Origin: Pseudomonas protegens CHA0 | GTDB taxonomy: Bacteria > Pseudomonadota > Gammaproteobacteria > Pseudomonadales > Pseudomonadaceae | Assembly (NCBI RefSeq): GCF_000397205.1 | Contig: NC_021237.1 | Span: 4,943,501 to 5,007,500 of the forward strand | Direction: 5' to 3' | Length of the DNA stretch: 64,000 bases | Shown: positions 57,623-64,000 of the stretch, in pieces | Layout: each line of letters opens with the position of its first letter | Numbering within the stretch: the stretch's first letter is position 1 | Notes under the pieces: model-generated | The model's input: the letters and a program-made list of their open reading frames with translations, nothing else | The model's database searches: none | Told to the model about the DNA's origin: nothing | Program-made: the position numbers and the translations under genes

Positions 57623-57814
57623 TCAGAGCCGCACATTGCCTCGCGGCCCGGCGATCGCCCAGATGATCAGCCCCAGCACCGGCAGGAGAATGATCAAGAG
57701 CACCCAGAGGACCTTCATCCCGGTTTCGGCGCCGCTTTTGAGTACGTTGATGATGGCCCAGATATCCAGGGCCAGAATGATCAGGCCAACCAGGCCATTG
57801 AAGGTGGAACCCAT
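57623..57814 (-). CDS. PLDc_N-domain small membrane protein
   Basis: A 63-residue protein with two hydrophobic helices (LVGLIILALDIWAIINVL and the following KVLWVLLIILLPVLGLIIW) and a GPRGN end. This is the cardiolipin-synthase N-terminal (PLDc_N) module standing alone, without the phospholipase D catalytic part. Stand-alone copies are common and of unknown function. Start 57814, preceded by GGGAG 9 nt upstream. Closed by a good terminator. Confidence 0.9.
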   Translation of the reverse strand: MGSTFNGLVGLIILALDIWAIINVLKSGAETGMKVLWVLLIILLPVLGLIIWAIAGPRGNVRL

Positions 57815-57899
57815 GGTGTCGCTCCCTAAATGATGGCGTGCCTCTTTAGGATAGCCGTGCTGGATCAGGGTTCCGTTTTATTCCACAGCCGCTCGGGCT

Positions 57900-58430
57900 T
57901 CAGACATGAACGGCGATCTTCAAGGCCTCCAGGGCCGGCGCTGCGGCGATCCCGACCTCGGCGCACAGCTCCAGCACCCGCGGCACGTCGTTGCCGTAGA
58001 CCAGTACCATCTGCAACTCGTCATCCAGCAACTGGCTGAAGTTCATCAACACATAGCCGCCGTTTTCCGGGTTCATGCTGCCCATCTGGATCTGGATGCG
58101 GTTCAAGGCCGTCAGGGCTTCGATCTTGGCCAACTGCTTGGGCTTGATGTTGAAAGCCACGTCCTTGCCGAACGAGGCGACGATCTGGGCGAACAGGTCG
58201 ACATAGGTATCGGCCTGAAACAACACGGTTTCCGGCAGGCTGCCGACCACCACCCATTCCCCCAGGGGAATGGGGAAGCTGTCGTCGTAGTTGATATCCG
58301 GGTTGGCTGCCAGGAATCCCTGAGGGTCGGCGTAGGCCTGGCTCGCCTCCTCGGCGATCTGCTGGATCTCGGCATCGCCCATGCACCCGGAGCTGATCTT
58401 GCTAATGAGTTCGATAAGGGCGGTTTTCAT
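57900..58430 (-). CDS. Conserved hypothetical protein
   Basis: A 176-residue soluble protein I do not recognise. It starts MKTALIELISKISSG, is mixed alpha/beta in appearance, has no signal peptide, membrane helix or known catalytic motif, and is rather acidic. An AGGA site 8 nt upstream supports the ATG at 58430. A GTG two codons earlier is possible. It stands alone between the PLDc_N gene and the ankyrin gene, both on the same strand. Codon use is like the core genome, which argues against recent transfer. Probably a Pseudomonas-wide protein. Confidence 0.8.
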   Translation of the reverse strand: MKTALIELISKISSGCMGDAEIQQIAEEASQAYADPQGFLAANPDINYDDSFPIPLGEWVVVGSLPETVLFQADTYVDLFAQIVASFGKDVAFNIKPKQLAKIEALTALNRIQIQMGSMNPENGGYVLMNFSQLLDDELQMVLVYGNDVPRVLELCAEVGIAAAPALEALKIAVHV

Positions 58431-58539
58431 GGGCACATCCTGGAAGCGAGGAAATCAAGGGGCGCGAAGGATAGCCTAAAGTGCCCGAGCTATCACGCCA
58501 GGCAGCACCTGACGCCTGCACGCCCCGATCATCGCCGGC

Positions 58540-59058
58540 TCAGGCCAGGAGTTTTTCCAGCTGCGCCGTGGTATCCATGGCGCCCATGGTCTTGGCCGCT
58601 TCCAGGGCACTCACGCCATTGCTGTCGCGGGCCTTGGGGTCGGCGCCCTGGCTGATCAGGTAGGTGACGATTTCCGTGCGGTTGAACATCGCCGCCATCA
58701 TCAGCGCGGTACGTCCGTCGAAGGACGAGCCTTCCACCTGGGCGCCCCCCTCCACCAGCGCCTTGACCACCGCCAGGTCGCCCTTGAAGGCAGCCCCGGC
58801 AATCGGGCTCTGGCCATTGTCGTTGCGGATCTCGGGGTCGGCCTGGTGCTTGAGCAGCACCTGCACCGCGTCCACATGGCCGTGATAGGCGGCGAGCATC
58901 AGCAGCGTGTCGCCCTTGTGATTGCGCAGGTTGACCGGCAGGCCACTGGCAGCCAGTTTGTCGAGCATCTGTGCGTCGCCCTGGCGGGCCACGTTGAACA
59001 CCTGTTCGACAAACTGGGCGGCCTCTTCTTCAGTCATCTGGCGGCTTTTGTCGGTCAT
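58540..59058 (-). CDS. Ankyrin-repeat protein
   Basis: A 172-residue protein with an acidic helical start and about four ankyrin repeats (about residues 40-165): KGDTLLMLAAYHGHVDAVQV, NGQSPIAGAAFKGDLAVVKA, DGRTALMMAAMFNRTEIVTY and NGVSALEAAKTMG. No signal peptide is seen, so it should be a cytoplasmic protein-binding scaffold. Similar small ankyrin proteins accompany catalase in P. aeruginosa (AnkB), but no catalase gene is nearby here. GGAG lies before the ATG at 59058. A codon 21 nt upstream is less suitable. Confidence 0.9.
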   Translation of the reverse strand: MTDKSRQMTEEEAAQFVEQVFNVARQGDAQMLDKLAASGLPVNLRNHKGDTLLMLAAYHGHVDAVQVLLKHQADPEIRNDNGQSPIAGAAFKGDLAVVKALVEGGAQVEGSSFDGRTALMMAAMFNRTEIVTYLISQGADPKARDSNGVSALEAAKTMGAMDTTAQLEKLLA

Positions 59059-59155
59059 CGGAAACTCCAGGTTCGGCAATTCGGAAAGGCGCTAGTTTCC
59101 CCAAGCCGGCGCCAGCCTGTCATCCCTTTTTTCCCGAGAGCCACCATAGGCAGAA

Positions 59156-60994
59156 TCAATAACGCAGGCGCCCGCCCTGAATGTCCGCGAGAATCTGCGG
59201 GGTCAGCCGCACGTAGGTATCCGAGCCCGGCAACCAGGCATACACCGGCTCGTCACCGATTTGCTGCAGATCGAATGCCTGCTCCTTGAGGCGACTCTTC
59301 TGGTACTTGAAGGTGCCTGTGGTGTCCATCTTCACTTTGATCCGCAGGAACAGCGGCACTGCGTAGGCCGGCAACTGCTGCCGGGCGAACTGCAGCAACT
59401 CGCTGAAATCCAGGGTCGCCAGGGATTCTGCCGGAGTGATCGCCACCATCCCGGCCCGACCGTTGGTGTTGTGGATCTCGACCCCATAGGCCACCACCTC
59501 GGCAACCTGCGGGTGCCCCAGGAGGACGTTCTCCACCTCGGTGGTGGAAACGTTCTCGCCCTTCCAGCGATAGGTATCTCCCAGCCGGTCGACGAACTGC
59601 ACATGGCCAAAGCCGATATCGCGCAGCAGATCGCCGGTGTTGAAGTAGCAGTCGCCCTTCTCGAATACGTCCTTGAGAATCACCTTGAGGTTCTTTTCCG
59701 GGTCGGTGTAGCCATCCAGGGGCGCCTTGTCGTCGATCTTCGCCAGCAGCAGCCCCTGGCCGCCCTTGGCCACCTTCTGCATGAAGCCCTGGCTGTTGCG
59801 CAGTGGCGCACCGGTGTCGTGGGCGTATTCCACCAGCGCCCAGGGGATCAGGGAAAAGCCCACGGTATTGTCGAAGTTGAGGATGTTGCTGAAACCGATA
59901 TTGCCGTCGCTGGCGGCATACAACTCACAGATATGACCGACGCCGAAACGTTGCTTGAACTCGCTCCAGACGCCCGGGCGCAGCCCGTTGCCGATCATCT
60001 TCGAGACCCCGTGCTCGGTATCCCGTGCGCAAGCCGGCTGGTCGATCAGGTAGCGGCACAACTCCCCGACATAACCCACGGTCGTGGCCTTGTAGCGGCG
60101 CACGTCATCCCAGAACTGGCTGGCGCTGAATTTGCGGCGGATGGCAAAGCCCGAGGCGCCGGTAATCGCCGAACCCCAGCACACGCACAGACCGGTGGCG
60201 TGGTACAGCGGCAAGGTGCAATACACCACGTCGCCGGGCTGCATATCCAGGGCGATGGTGCCGAAGCCGGCAGAGGTGCGCATCCAGCGCCCATGCTTGA
60301 AGATTCCGGCCTTGGGTAGCCCCGTGGTGCCGGAGGTATAGATGTAGAAGCAAGGGTCGTTGAGGAAGATGCGCTGGGTCTGCGCCAGGTTGTCCGATGG
60401 GTAACCGGCGCTCTCGGCCATCAGGTTGCGCATTCCCTCGGGGGTCGGCCCGGGGTCGGCAAAGGTGTCCTGATCGGCCACGAACCAGGTGCGCTGCGGA
60501 TCGATGCCCACCTGCTCGCGTACCGCCGAGTAAGCGGCCTGCAGCTCGCCGCCGAGGATGATCGCCGCCGGTTTCACCAACGCCAGGCTGTGCGCCAGCA
60601 CGCCCTGGGTCTGCGCGGTGTTGAGCATCGCGCAAATGCCTCCGAGCTTGGCCACCGCCAGCACCGTAACCAGCAATTCCGGGCGGTTCTCGATGAAGAT
60701 CGCCAGCACATCACCCTTGCCGATGCCCTGCTCCTGCAGGTAGGCAGCAATGCGGTTGGCCCACTGATTGACCTGGGCATAACTGAGCACCCGGTCACCG
60801 TACAGCAAGGCCGGCCCCTCGGGGTTGCGCAGGGTCGCCTGCTCAAAGCTCCAGCCCAGGCCGCAGGGCTGGTCCGGGTTGTCGATATTGCCCGCTTTCA
60901 TGCCCCGCACCACCCGCGGCAGTGCCCTGGCAATGGAGGGCACCTTACGCAGCATCATGCCCCAGGTGATCATGTCGCTCTTGTGCTTGTTCAT
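59156..60994 (-). CDS. Long-chain fatty acyl-CoA synthetase (FATP-like)
   Basis: A 612-residue adenylate-forming enzyme. The AMP-binding P-loop is YIYTSGTTGLPKAG (about residue 210), the A5-like motif YAASDGNIG, and the hinge region GDLLRDIGFGHVQFVDRLGD followed by YRWKGENVSTTEVE (about 470-500). The catalytic Lys lies in TGTFKYQKSRLKEQ. It activates fatty acids to CoA esters with ATP. The wording of the motifs is closer to the FATP/very-long-chain branch than to FadD. The start at 60994 fits the family. A Pro-rich extension upstream is rejected. Confidence 0.92.
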   Translation of the reverse strand: MNKHKSDMITWGMMLRKVPSIARALPRVVRGMKAGNIDNPDQPCGLGWSFEQATLRNPEGPALLYGDRVLSYAQVNQWANRIAAYLQEQGIGKGDVLAIFIENRPELLVTVLAVAKLGGICAMLNTAQTQGVLAHSLALVKPAAIILGGELQAAYSAVREQVGIDPQRTWFVADQDTFADPGPTPEGMRNLMAESAGYPSDNLAQTQRIFLNDPCFYIYTSGTTGLPKAGIFKHGRWMRTSAGFGTIALDMQPGDVVYCTLPLYHATGLCVCWGSAITGASGFAIRRKFSASQFWDDVRRYKATTVGYVGELCRYLIDQPACARDTEHGVSKMIGNGLRPGVWSEFKQRFGVGHICELYAASDGNIGFSNILNFDNTVGFSLIPWALVEYAHDTGAPLRNSQGFMQKVAKGGQGLLLAKIDDKAPLDGYTDPEKNLKVILKDVFEKGDCYFNTGDLLRDIGFGHVQFVDRLGDTYRWKGENVSTTEVENVLLGHPQVAEVVAYGVEIHNTNGRAGMVAITPAESLATLDFSELLQFARQQLPAYAVPLFLRIKVKMDTTGTFKYQKSRLKEQAFDLQQIGDEPVYAWLPGSDTYVRLTPQILADIQGGRLRY

Positions 60995-61675
60995 GGTTGC
61001 TCCGGTTGCACAGCAAGGATCTGGGCCCGGGCCTGGCCGGCCGGGCGTTGGCAACAGCGGCGCAAGGCTCAACCGGGGGTAGCGATCCAGGGTGCGGCGA
61101 GCGGCACGCGGGAGCTGTGGATATCTCTCGCAAAGGGATGAAGGCAGGACAAGCGCAGGGCTGCAAAGAGCACCGGCGATGAGGCGCAGGAAAGGTTCAT
61201 GGAGAGCGTCCTATGTTCTTATTATTGGTCGGGCGGGATCGCAAGATCGCGCCACAACACATTCCATGTCGCAGAAACGCCGTTCAAGCCGCTTTCGCGG
61301 GGCCGCCGAGGCCAGGTTGAACCAACGTGACTGGCTGGAAAATACGTCAGCTCTCGCGACGCTGTACACGGGGTTTTTGCAAACTTTTGTATCTACCCTC
61401 GGTCTCCCCACGCAGCGTACTTGTCCCCGCTTCAACGATTGAATTTTCCACCCTGGCCCGCGGTCACAACACTGCCACGGCACCCGCCAACACCCCCTGC
61501 GGACCTGCAAAATGCAGGATGCACGATGGCCATTCATGCAATTTGCACGAACAGGCGCTTTTTGGATTTTTATAAGCTATTGTTTTTAAAGGATATTTTA
61601 AAAAAACGATACTGGCACAATCGCTGCACCTATCACTCCACGCTTGCCCTTCAAGAGCTAACGGAGCTGATAGAC
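60995..61675. promoter_or_regulatory. Gene-free divergent region between acyl-CoA synthetase and DUF3509
   Basis: About 680 nt with no frame that looks like a real protein. The left part is GC-rich and the right part (61560-61620) turns AT-rich. TATAAGCTATTG near 61570 could be part of the DUF3509 promoter. I see no RNA gene or repeat in it. Confidence 0.4.
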
Positions 61676-61954
61676 ATGAGCCTGATCCAAGAAAAATTTT
61701 CTTCCCTGTTCTCCAACTTCGAAGTGACCACCCAGCCACGCCCTGACGGTGGCATCCTGTTGACCCTGCGCAACAGCGAAGGCAAACAGTTCAAGCGTTC
61801 GATCTCCTACGCACAGTTGCACGCCGCCGACCAACTGTCGTGGGTCATCAGCGCAATTCGTCGGGACTTGGCCGAACAGGCCAGTGAGTTGCCACAGATC
61901 TCCATGCTGCAAAGCCAGAACCGCTTTGCCCTGCCGACTTACCACTGCGCGTAA
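61676..61954 (+). CDS. DUF3509 protein
   Basis: A 92-residue soluble protein beginning MSLIQEKFSSLFSNFEVTTQ, with GGILLTLRNSEGKQFKRSIS and LHAADQLSWVISAIRRDLAE. This is DUF3509, small proteins nearly confined to Pseudomonas, of unknown function and often several per genome. The ATG at 61676 follows GGAG by about 9 nt. The much longer in-frame reading from 61421 is rejected, because the first 85 residues show no protein character. It sits where mtnB/mtnC neighbours would be expected in other pseudomonads. Confidence 0.9.
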   Translation: MSLIQEKFSSLFSNFEVTTQPRPDGGILLTLRNSEGKQFKRSISYAQLHAADQLSWVISAIRRDLAEQASELPQISMLQSQNRFALPTYHCA

Positions 61955-61975
61955 GCCGCTTGCGCTGCACCTGTC

Positions 61976-62008
61976 CGGGCCGGCCCCACCTTGCGTGGGT
62001 CCGGCCCG
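61976..62008. terminator. Bidirectional hairpin between DUF3509 and mtnD
   Basis: CGGGCCGG-CCCCAC and GTGGG-TCCGGCCCG form a long imperfect stem with a 5-nt loop, between two convergent stop codons. There is no U tract. Confidence 0.6.
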
Positions 62009-62027
62009 TTGACGTTGTGCTCCCCGC

Positions 62028-62573
62028 TCAATCGTCCAGGCGCGGGAACTGGCTGGCGATCGCGTCGCCGGTCAGGCTGGCGTTCCAGCCCTGGGGGTTG
62101 TTGAACATGCGGATGGCCACCAGGTTCGGCCGCTCGCCCATGTCGAACCAATGGGCGGTGCCCGCCGGCACCGAGATCAGGTCATTCCTTTCGCACAGTA
62201 CGGCGTACACATAGTCATCGATGTGCAGGTTGAACAGGCCCCGGCCCGCAACGAAGAAACGTACTTCATCCTCGCTGTGGCGGTGCTCATCGAGAAAGCT
62301 GGCGCGCAGCTCGGCCTTCTGCGGATGGTCTTCATCGAGGCTGATGACATCCACGCTGGCGTAGCCACCCTCGGTCATCAGGCGATCGACCTGCTCCTGA
62401 TAGGCGCTTATCACTTCTTGCTGGCTGGTGCCCGGTGCAACACGCGTGGTGGCAGGCCAGCGGTCGAAACGAATCCCCTGCTCGGCCAGGGTTGCAGCGA
62501 TATCGTCGAAGTGGGTCAGGACCTTGTTCGGCAGGTCCGGACTGGATACGTGGTAGACGGACAGGCTGCTCAT
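62028..62573 (-). CDS. mtnD: Acireductone dioxygenase
   Basis: A 181-residue cupin. The metal ligands lie in DEHRHSEDEVRFF (HxH and Glu) and AHWFDMG (last His), all intact. It oxidises the acireductone of the methionine salvage pathway to 2-keto-4-methylthiobutyrate and formate with Fe2+ bound (or off-pathway with Ni2+). The start overlaps the MFS stop by one base (TAATG). In related genomes mtnB and mtnC flank mtnD at this place. Here the gene is followed directly by a hairpin and the oppositely oriented DUF3509 gene. Confidence 0.94.
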   Translation of the reverse strand: MSSLSVYHVSSPDLPNKVLTHFDDIAATLAEQGIRFDRWPATTRVAPGTSQQEVISAYQEQVDRLMTEGGYASVDVISLDEDHPQKAELRASFLDEHRHSEDEVRFFVAGRGLFNLHIDDYVYAVLCERNDLISVPAGTAHWFDMGERPNLVAIRMFNNPQGWNASLTGDAIASQFPRLDD

Positions 62574-63721
62574 TACGGCAACTCCTCTTGCATGCGGGTG
62601 GCAATGATAACGGCTGCGGCCAAGGCTGCGACGCTGGCAATACTAAAGGTCAATGTGGGGCCCAGGGCATTCCAGCTATAACCCGAATACAGGGCCCCCA
62701 GGGCGCCCCCGGTTCCCGCCAGGGCCGCGTACAACGCCTGGCCCTGGCCTTGCTGGCGGGCACCGAAACTGCGCTGCACAAAATGAATGGCGGCGGCGTG
62801 GAAACTGCCGAAGGTCGCCGCGTGCAGCACCTGAGCCAACAACAGCACCCCGAGGTGTTCCGCCAGGCTGCCCAGCAGCAACCAGCGCAGAGCCGCCAGC
62901 AGGAAGCTCGCAAGCAGCACTCGCCGCACGGAAAAGCGCGCCAGGAGCCAGCTCATCGCCAGAAACATCAACACTTCGGCCACCACACCCAGGGCCCAGA
63001 GCATGCCGATCACCCCGCGGGTATAGCCCAGGCGCTCCAGGTGCAGAGTCAGGAAGGTGTAATAGGGGCCGTGGCTCATCTGCATCAGTGCCACGCACAG
63101 GTAGAAGGCCAGCACACCGGGGCTGCGCAGTTGCCTGACAAAGCCCTCCCCGGCGTGCCGCGGCCCCTGCACCCGAGGCTGGGCGTTAGGCACCCACAGG
63201 CTGCTGAGGACGATGCCCGCCATGATCACCACCAGCGCTACCGGGTAGATGTCCAGGCTCAACCACTCGAACAAACGCCCCAGGGCCACCACGGTAAGAA
63301 TGAAGCCGATGGAGCCCCAGAGGCGGATCTGGCTGTAGCGCGAGGCCTGGCCTTGCAGGTGCGCCAGGGTGATCACTTCGAACTGCGGCAGCACCGCGTG
63401 CCAGAAAAAAGCATGCAGGGCCATGACCATGGCCAGCCAGGCATAGCTCTTGTCGACGAAGATCAGGGAGAAACAGACCAGGGTGCAGAACGCACCAAAA
63501 CGCACGATCGCCAGGCGCCGCCCGGTGTAGTCCCCCAGCCAGCCCCAAAGGTTGGGCGCCACGCAGCGCATGAGCATGGGAATGGCCACCAGTTCGCCGA
63601 TGCGCGCACTGGAGAACCCCAGGTGATCGAAATACAGCGCCAGGAATGGCGCGGTCGAGCCCAGCAGCGCGAAATAGAACAGGTAGAAACTGGAAAGCCG
63701 CCAGTAGGGAAGTGCCGCCAC
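62573..63721 (-). CDS. MFS transporter (HcaT-like/MFS_1 family)
   Basis: About 382 residues with 12 hydrophobic helices. The opening ALPYWRLSSFYLFYFALLGS, the loop LWGWLGDYTGRRLAIVRFG (motif A-like) and HAFFWHAVLPQFEVITLAHL match the MFS family that lies next to aroC in Pseudomonas. The substrate is unknown. I place the start at GTG 63721 because the family N-terminus begins there. CTG 63730 or upstream codons are possible, and ribosome sites are poor. It begins 34 nt after aroC and is translationally coupled to mtnD. Confidence 0.85.
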   Translation of the reverse strand: MAALPYWRLSSFYLFYFALLGSTAPFLALYFDHLGFSSARIGELVAIPMLMRCVAPNLWGWLGDYTGRRLAIVRFGAFCTLVCFSLIFVDKSYAWLAMVMALHAFFWHAVLPQFEVITLAHLQGQASRYSQIRLWGSIGFILTVVALGRLFEWLSLDIYPVALVVIMAGIVLSSLWVPNAQPRVQGPRHAGEGFVRQLRSPGVLAFYLCVALMQMSHGPYYTFLTLHLERLGYTRGVIGMLWALGVVAEVLMFLAMSWLLARFSVRRVLLASFLLAALRWLLLGSLAEHLGVLLLAQVLHAATFGSFHAAAIHFVQRSFGARQQGQGQALYAALAGTGGALGALYSGYSWNALGPTLTFSIASVAALAAAVIIATRMQEELP

Positions 63722-63755
63722 GGCCTTCAGACCGTGGCGACTGGCAGGACCGGCA

Positions 63756-64000
63756 TTACAGCTGGCCCAGCACCGGCGTGCTGACGCGCACGTCGGCATT
63801 CTGGCCGCGGTGGCGCAGCAGGTGATCCATCAGCACGATGGCCATCATCGCCTCGGCGATCGGCGTGGCGCGAATGCCCACGCACGGGTCGTGGCGCCCC
63901 TTGGTGATCACGTCCACCGGGTTGCCGTCGATATCGATGGAGCGCCCGGGGGTGGTAATGCTGGAGGTCGGCTTGAGCGCCAGGTGAGCGACGATCGGCT
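63756..64000 (-). CDS. aroC: Chorismate synthase, C-terminal part
   Basis: Only the last 81 codons are in the window; the 5' part lies beyond its right edge. The segment [20 protein letters not shown] and the [13 protein letters not shown] stretch upstream are typical of AroC, which makes chorismate from EPSP using reduced FMN. The reading ends in STPVLGQL at TAA 63756-63758. The order aroC, MFS transporter, mtn genes is the Pseudomonas order. Confidence 0.92.
   Translation of the reverse strand, partial: PIVAHLALKPTSSITTPGRSIDIDGNPVDVITKGRHDPCVGIRATPIAEAMMAIVLMDHLLRHRGQNADVRVSTPVLGQL

Noticed and set aside
61421..61675. N-terminal extension of the DUF3509 gene
   Set aside because: The first 85 codons have Pro/Arg-rich, non-conserved character, and a proper ribosome site precedes the ATG at 61676.

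Overview
The window is chromosomal DNA of a Pseudomonas, most likely of the P. fluorescens/chlororaphis/protegens side of the genus. Three things support this: housekeeping gene order (comEA-like, wbpM, O-antigen genes, ihfB, rpsA, cmk, tyrA-aroA fusion, hisC, pheA, serC, gyrA, mtnA, mtaD, ubiG, mupP, yciK) that follows the Pseudomonas pattern, a GC-rich backbone, and REP/REPIN-type palindromes and DUF3509 that are typical of the genus. I saw no tRNA, rRNA, CRISPR array, transposase or prophage.

Layout. 1-2765: accessory metabolism (DUF1989 protein with its FCD-GntR regulator; TetR regulator convergent with a short-chain dehydrogenase). 2967-14085: the O-antigen (OSA-type) locus, transcribed leftwards and visibly AT-rich, between ihfB and wbpM/comEA. 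It holds intact wecE, wzx, a GT2, a GT4, a wbpV-like reductase, wbpL and wbpM. Two genes needed to turn O-units into long chains are wrecked: a full-length but multiply frameshifted wzz (13048-14085), and a multiply frameshifted polytopic membrane protein in the position of the polymerase wzy (8626-9350). 14301-25981: core genes ihfB, a small lipoprotein, rpsA, cmk, and the aromatic/serine block tyrA-aroA, hisC, pheA, serC, gyrA. 26336-31086: methylthioadenosine salvage (mtnA, mtaD), ubiquinone (ubiG), murein recycling (mupP) and yciK. 31457-35769: two c-di-GMP enzymes flanking a heme-oxygenase-like protein. 35978-47996: ABC exporter, DsbA-like protein, trhO, BolA, DUF2059, fumC, DMT transporter, thiolase, polyphosphate:AMP phosphotransferase, mnmC. 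48200-53032: the three-gene N-acetylglutaminylglutamine amide (NAGGN) osmolyte system. 53117-64000: small membrane proteins, SDR, LTA-synthase-like sulfatase-fold enzyme, ankyrin protein, fatty acyl-CoA synthetase, DUF3509, mtnD, an MFS transporter and the 3' end of aroC.

How the parts work together. WbpM and the WbpV-like reductase should make a UDP-6-deoxy-HexNAc. WbpL loads it on undecaprenyl phosphate, the GT4 and GT2 extend it, WecE supplies a dTDP-4-amino-4,6-dideoxygalactose-type donor, and Wzx flips the unit. Polymerisation and length control from this locus look lost. MtaD and MtnA start methionine salvage and MtnD sits near its end, but mtnB and mtnC, which I expect beside mtnD, are absent from the window. 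AsnB-like, Ngg and the M42 enzyme form the osmolyte pathway.

Most interesting: the double decay of wzz and the wzy candidate in an otherwise intact O-antigen operon, an ECA-like WecE/Wzx pair inside a Pseudomonas O-antigen locus, a perfect palindrome at the gntR start, and the stripped mtnD locus. I did not find a clearly undescribed multi-gene system.
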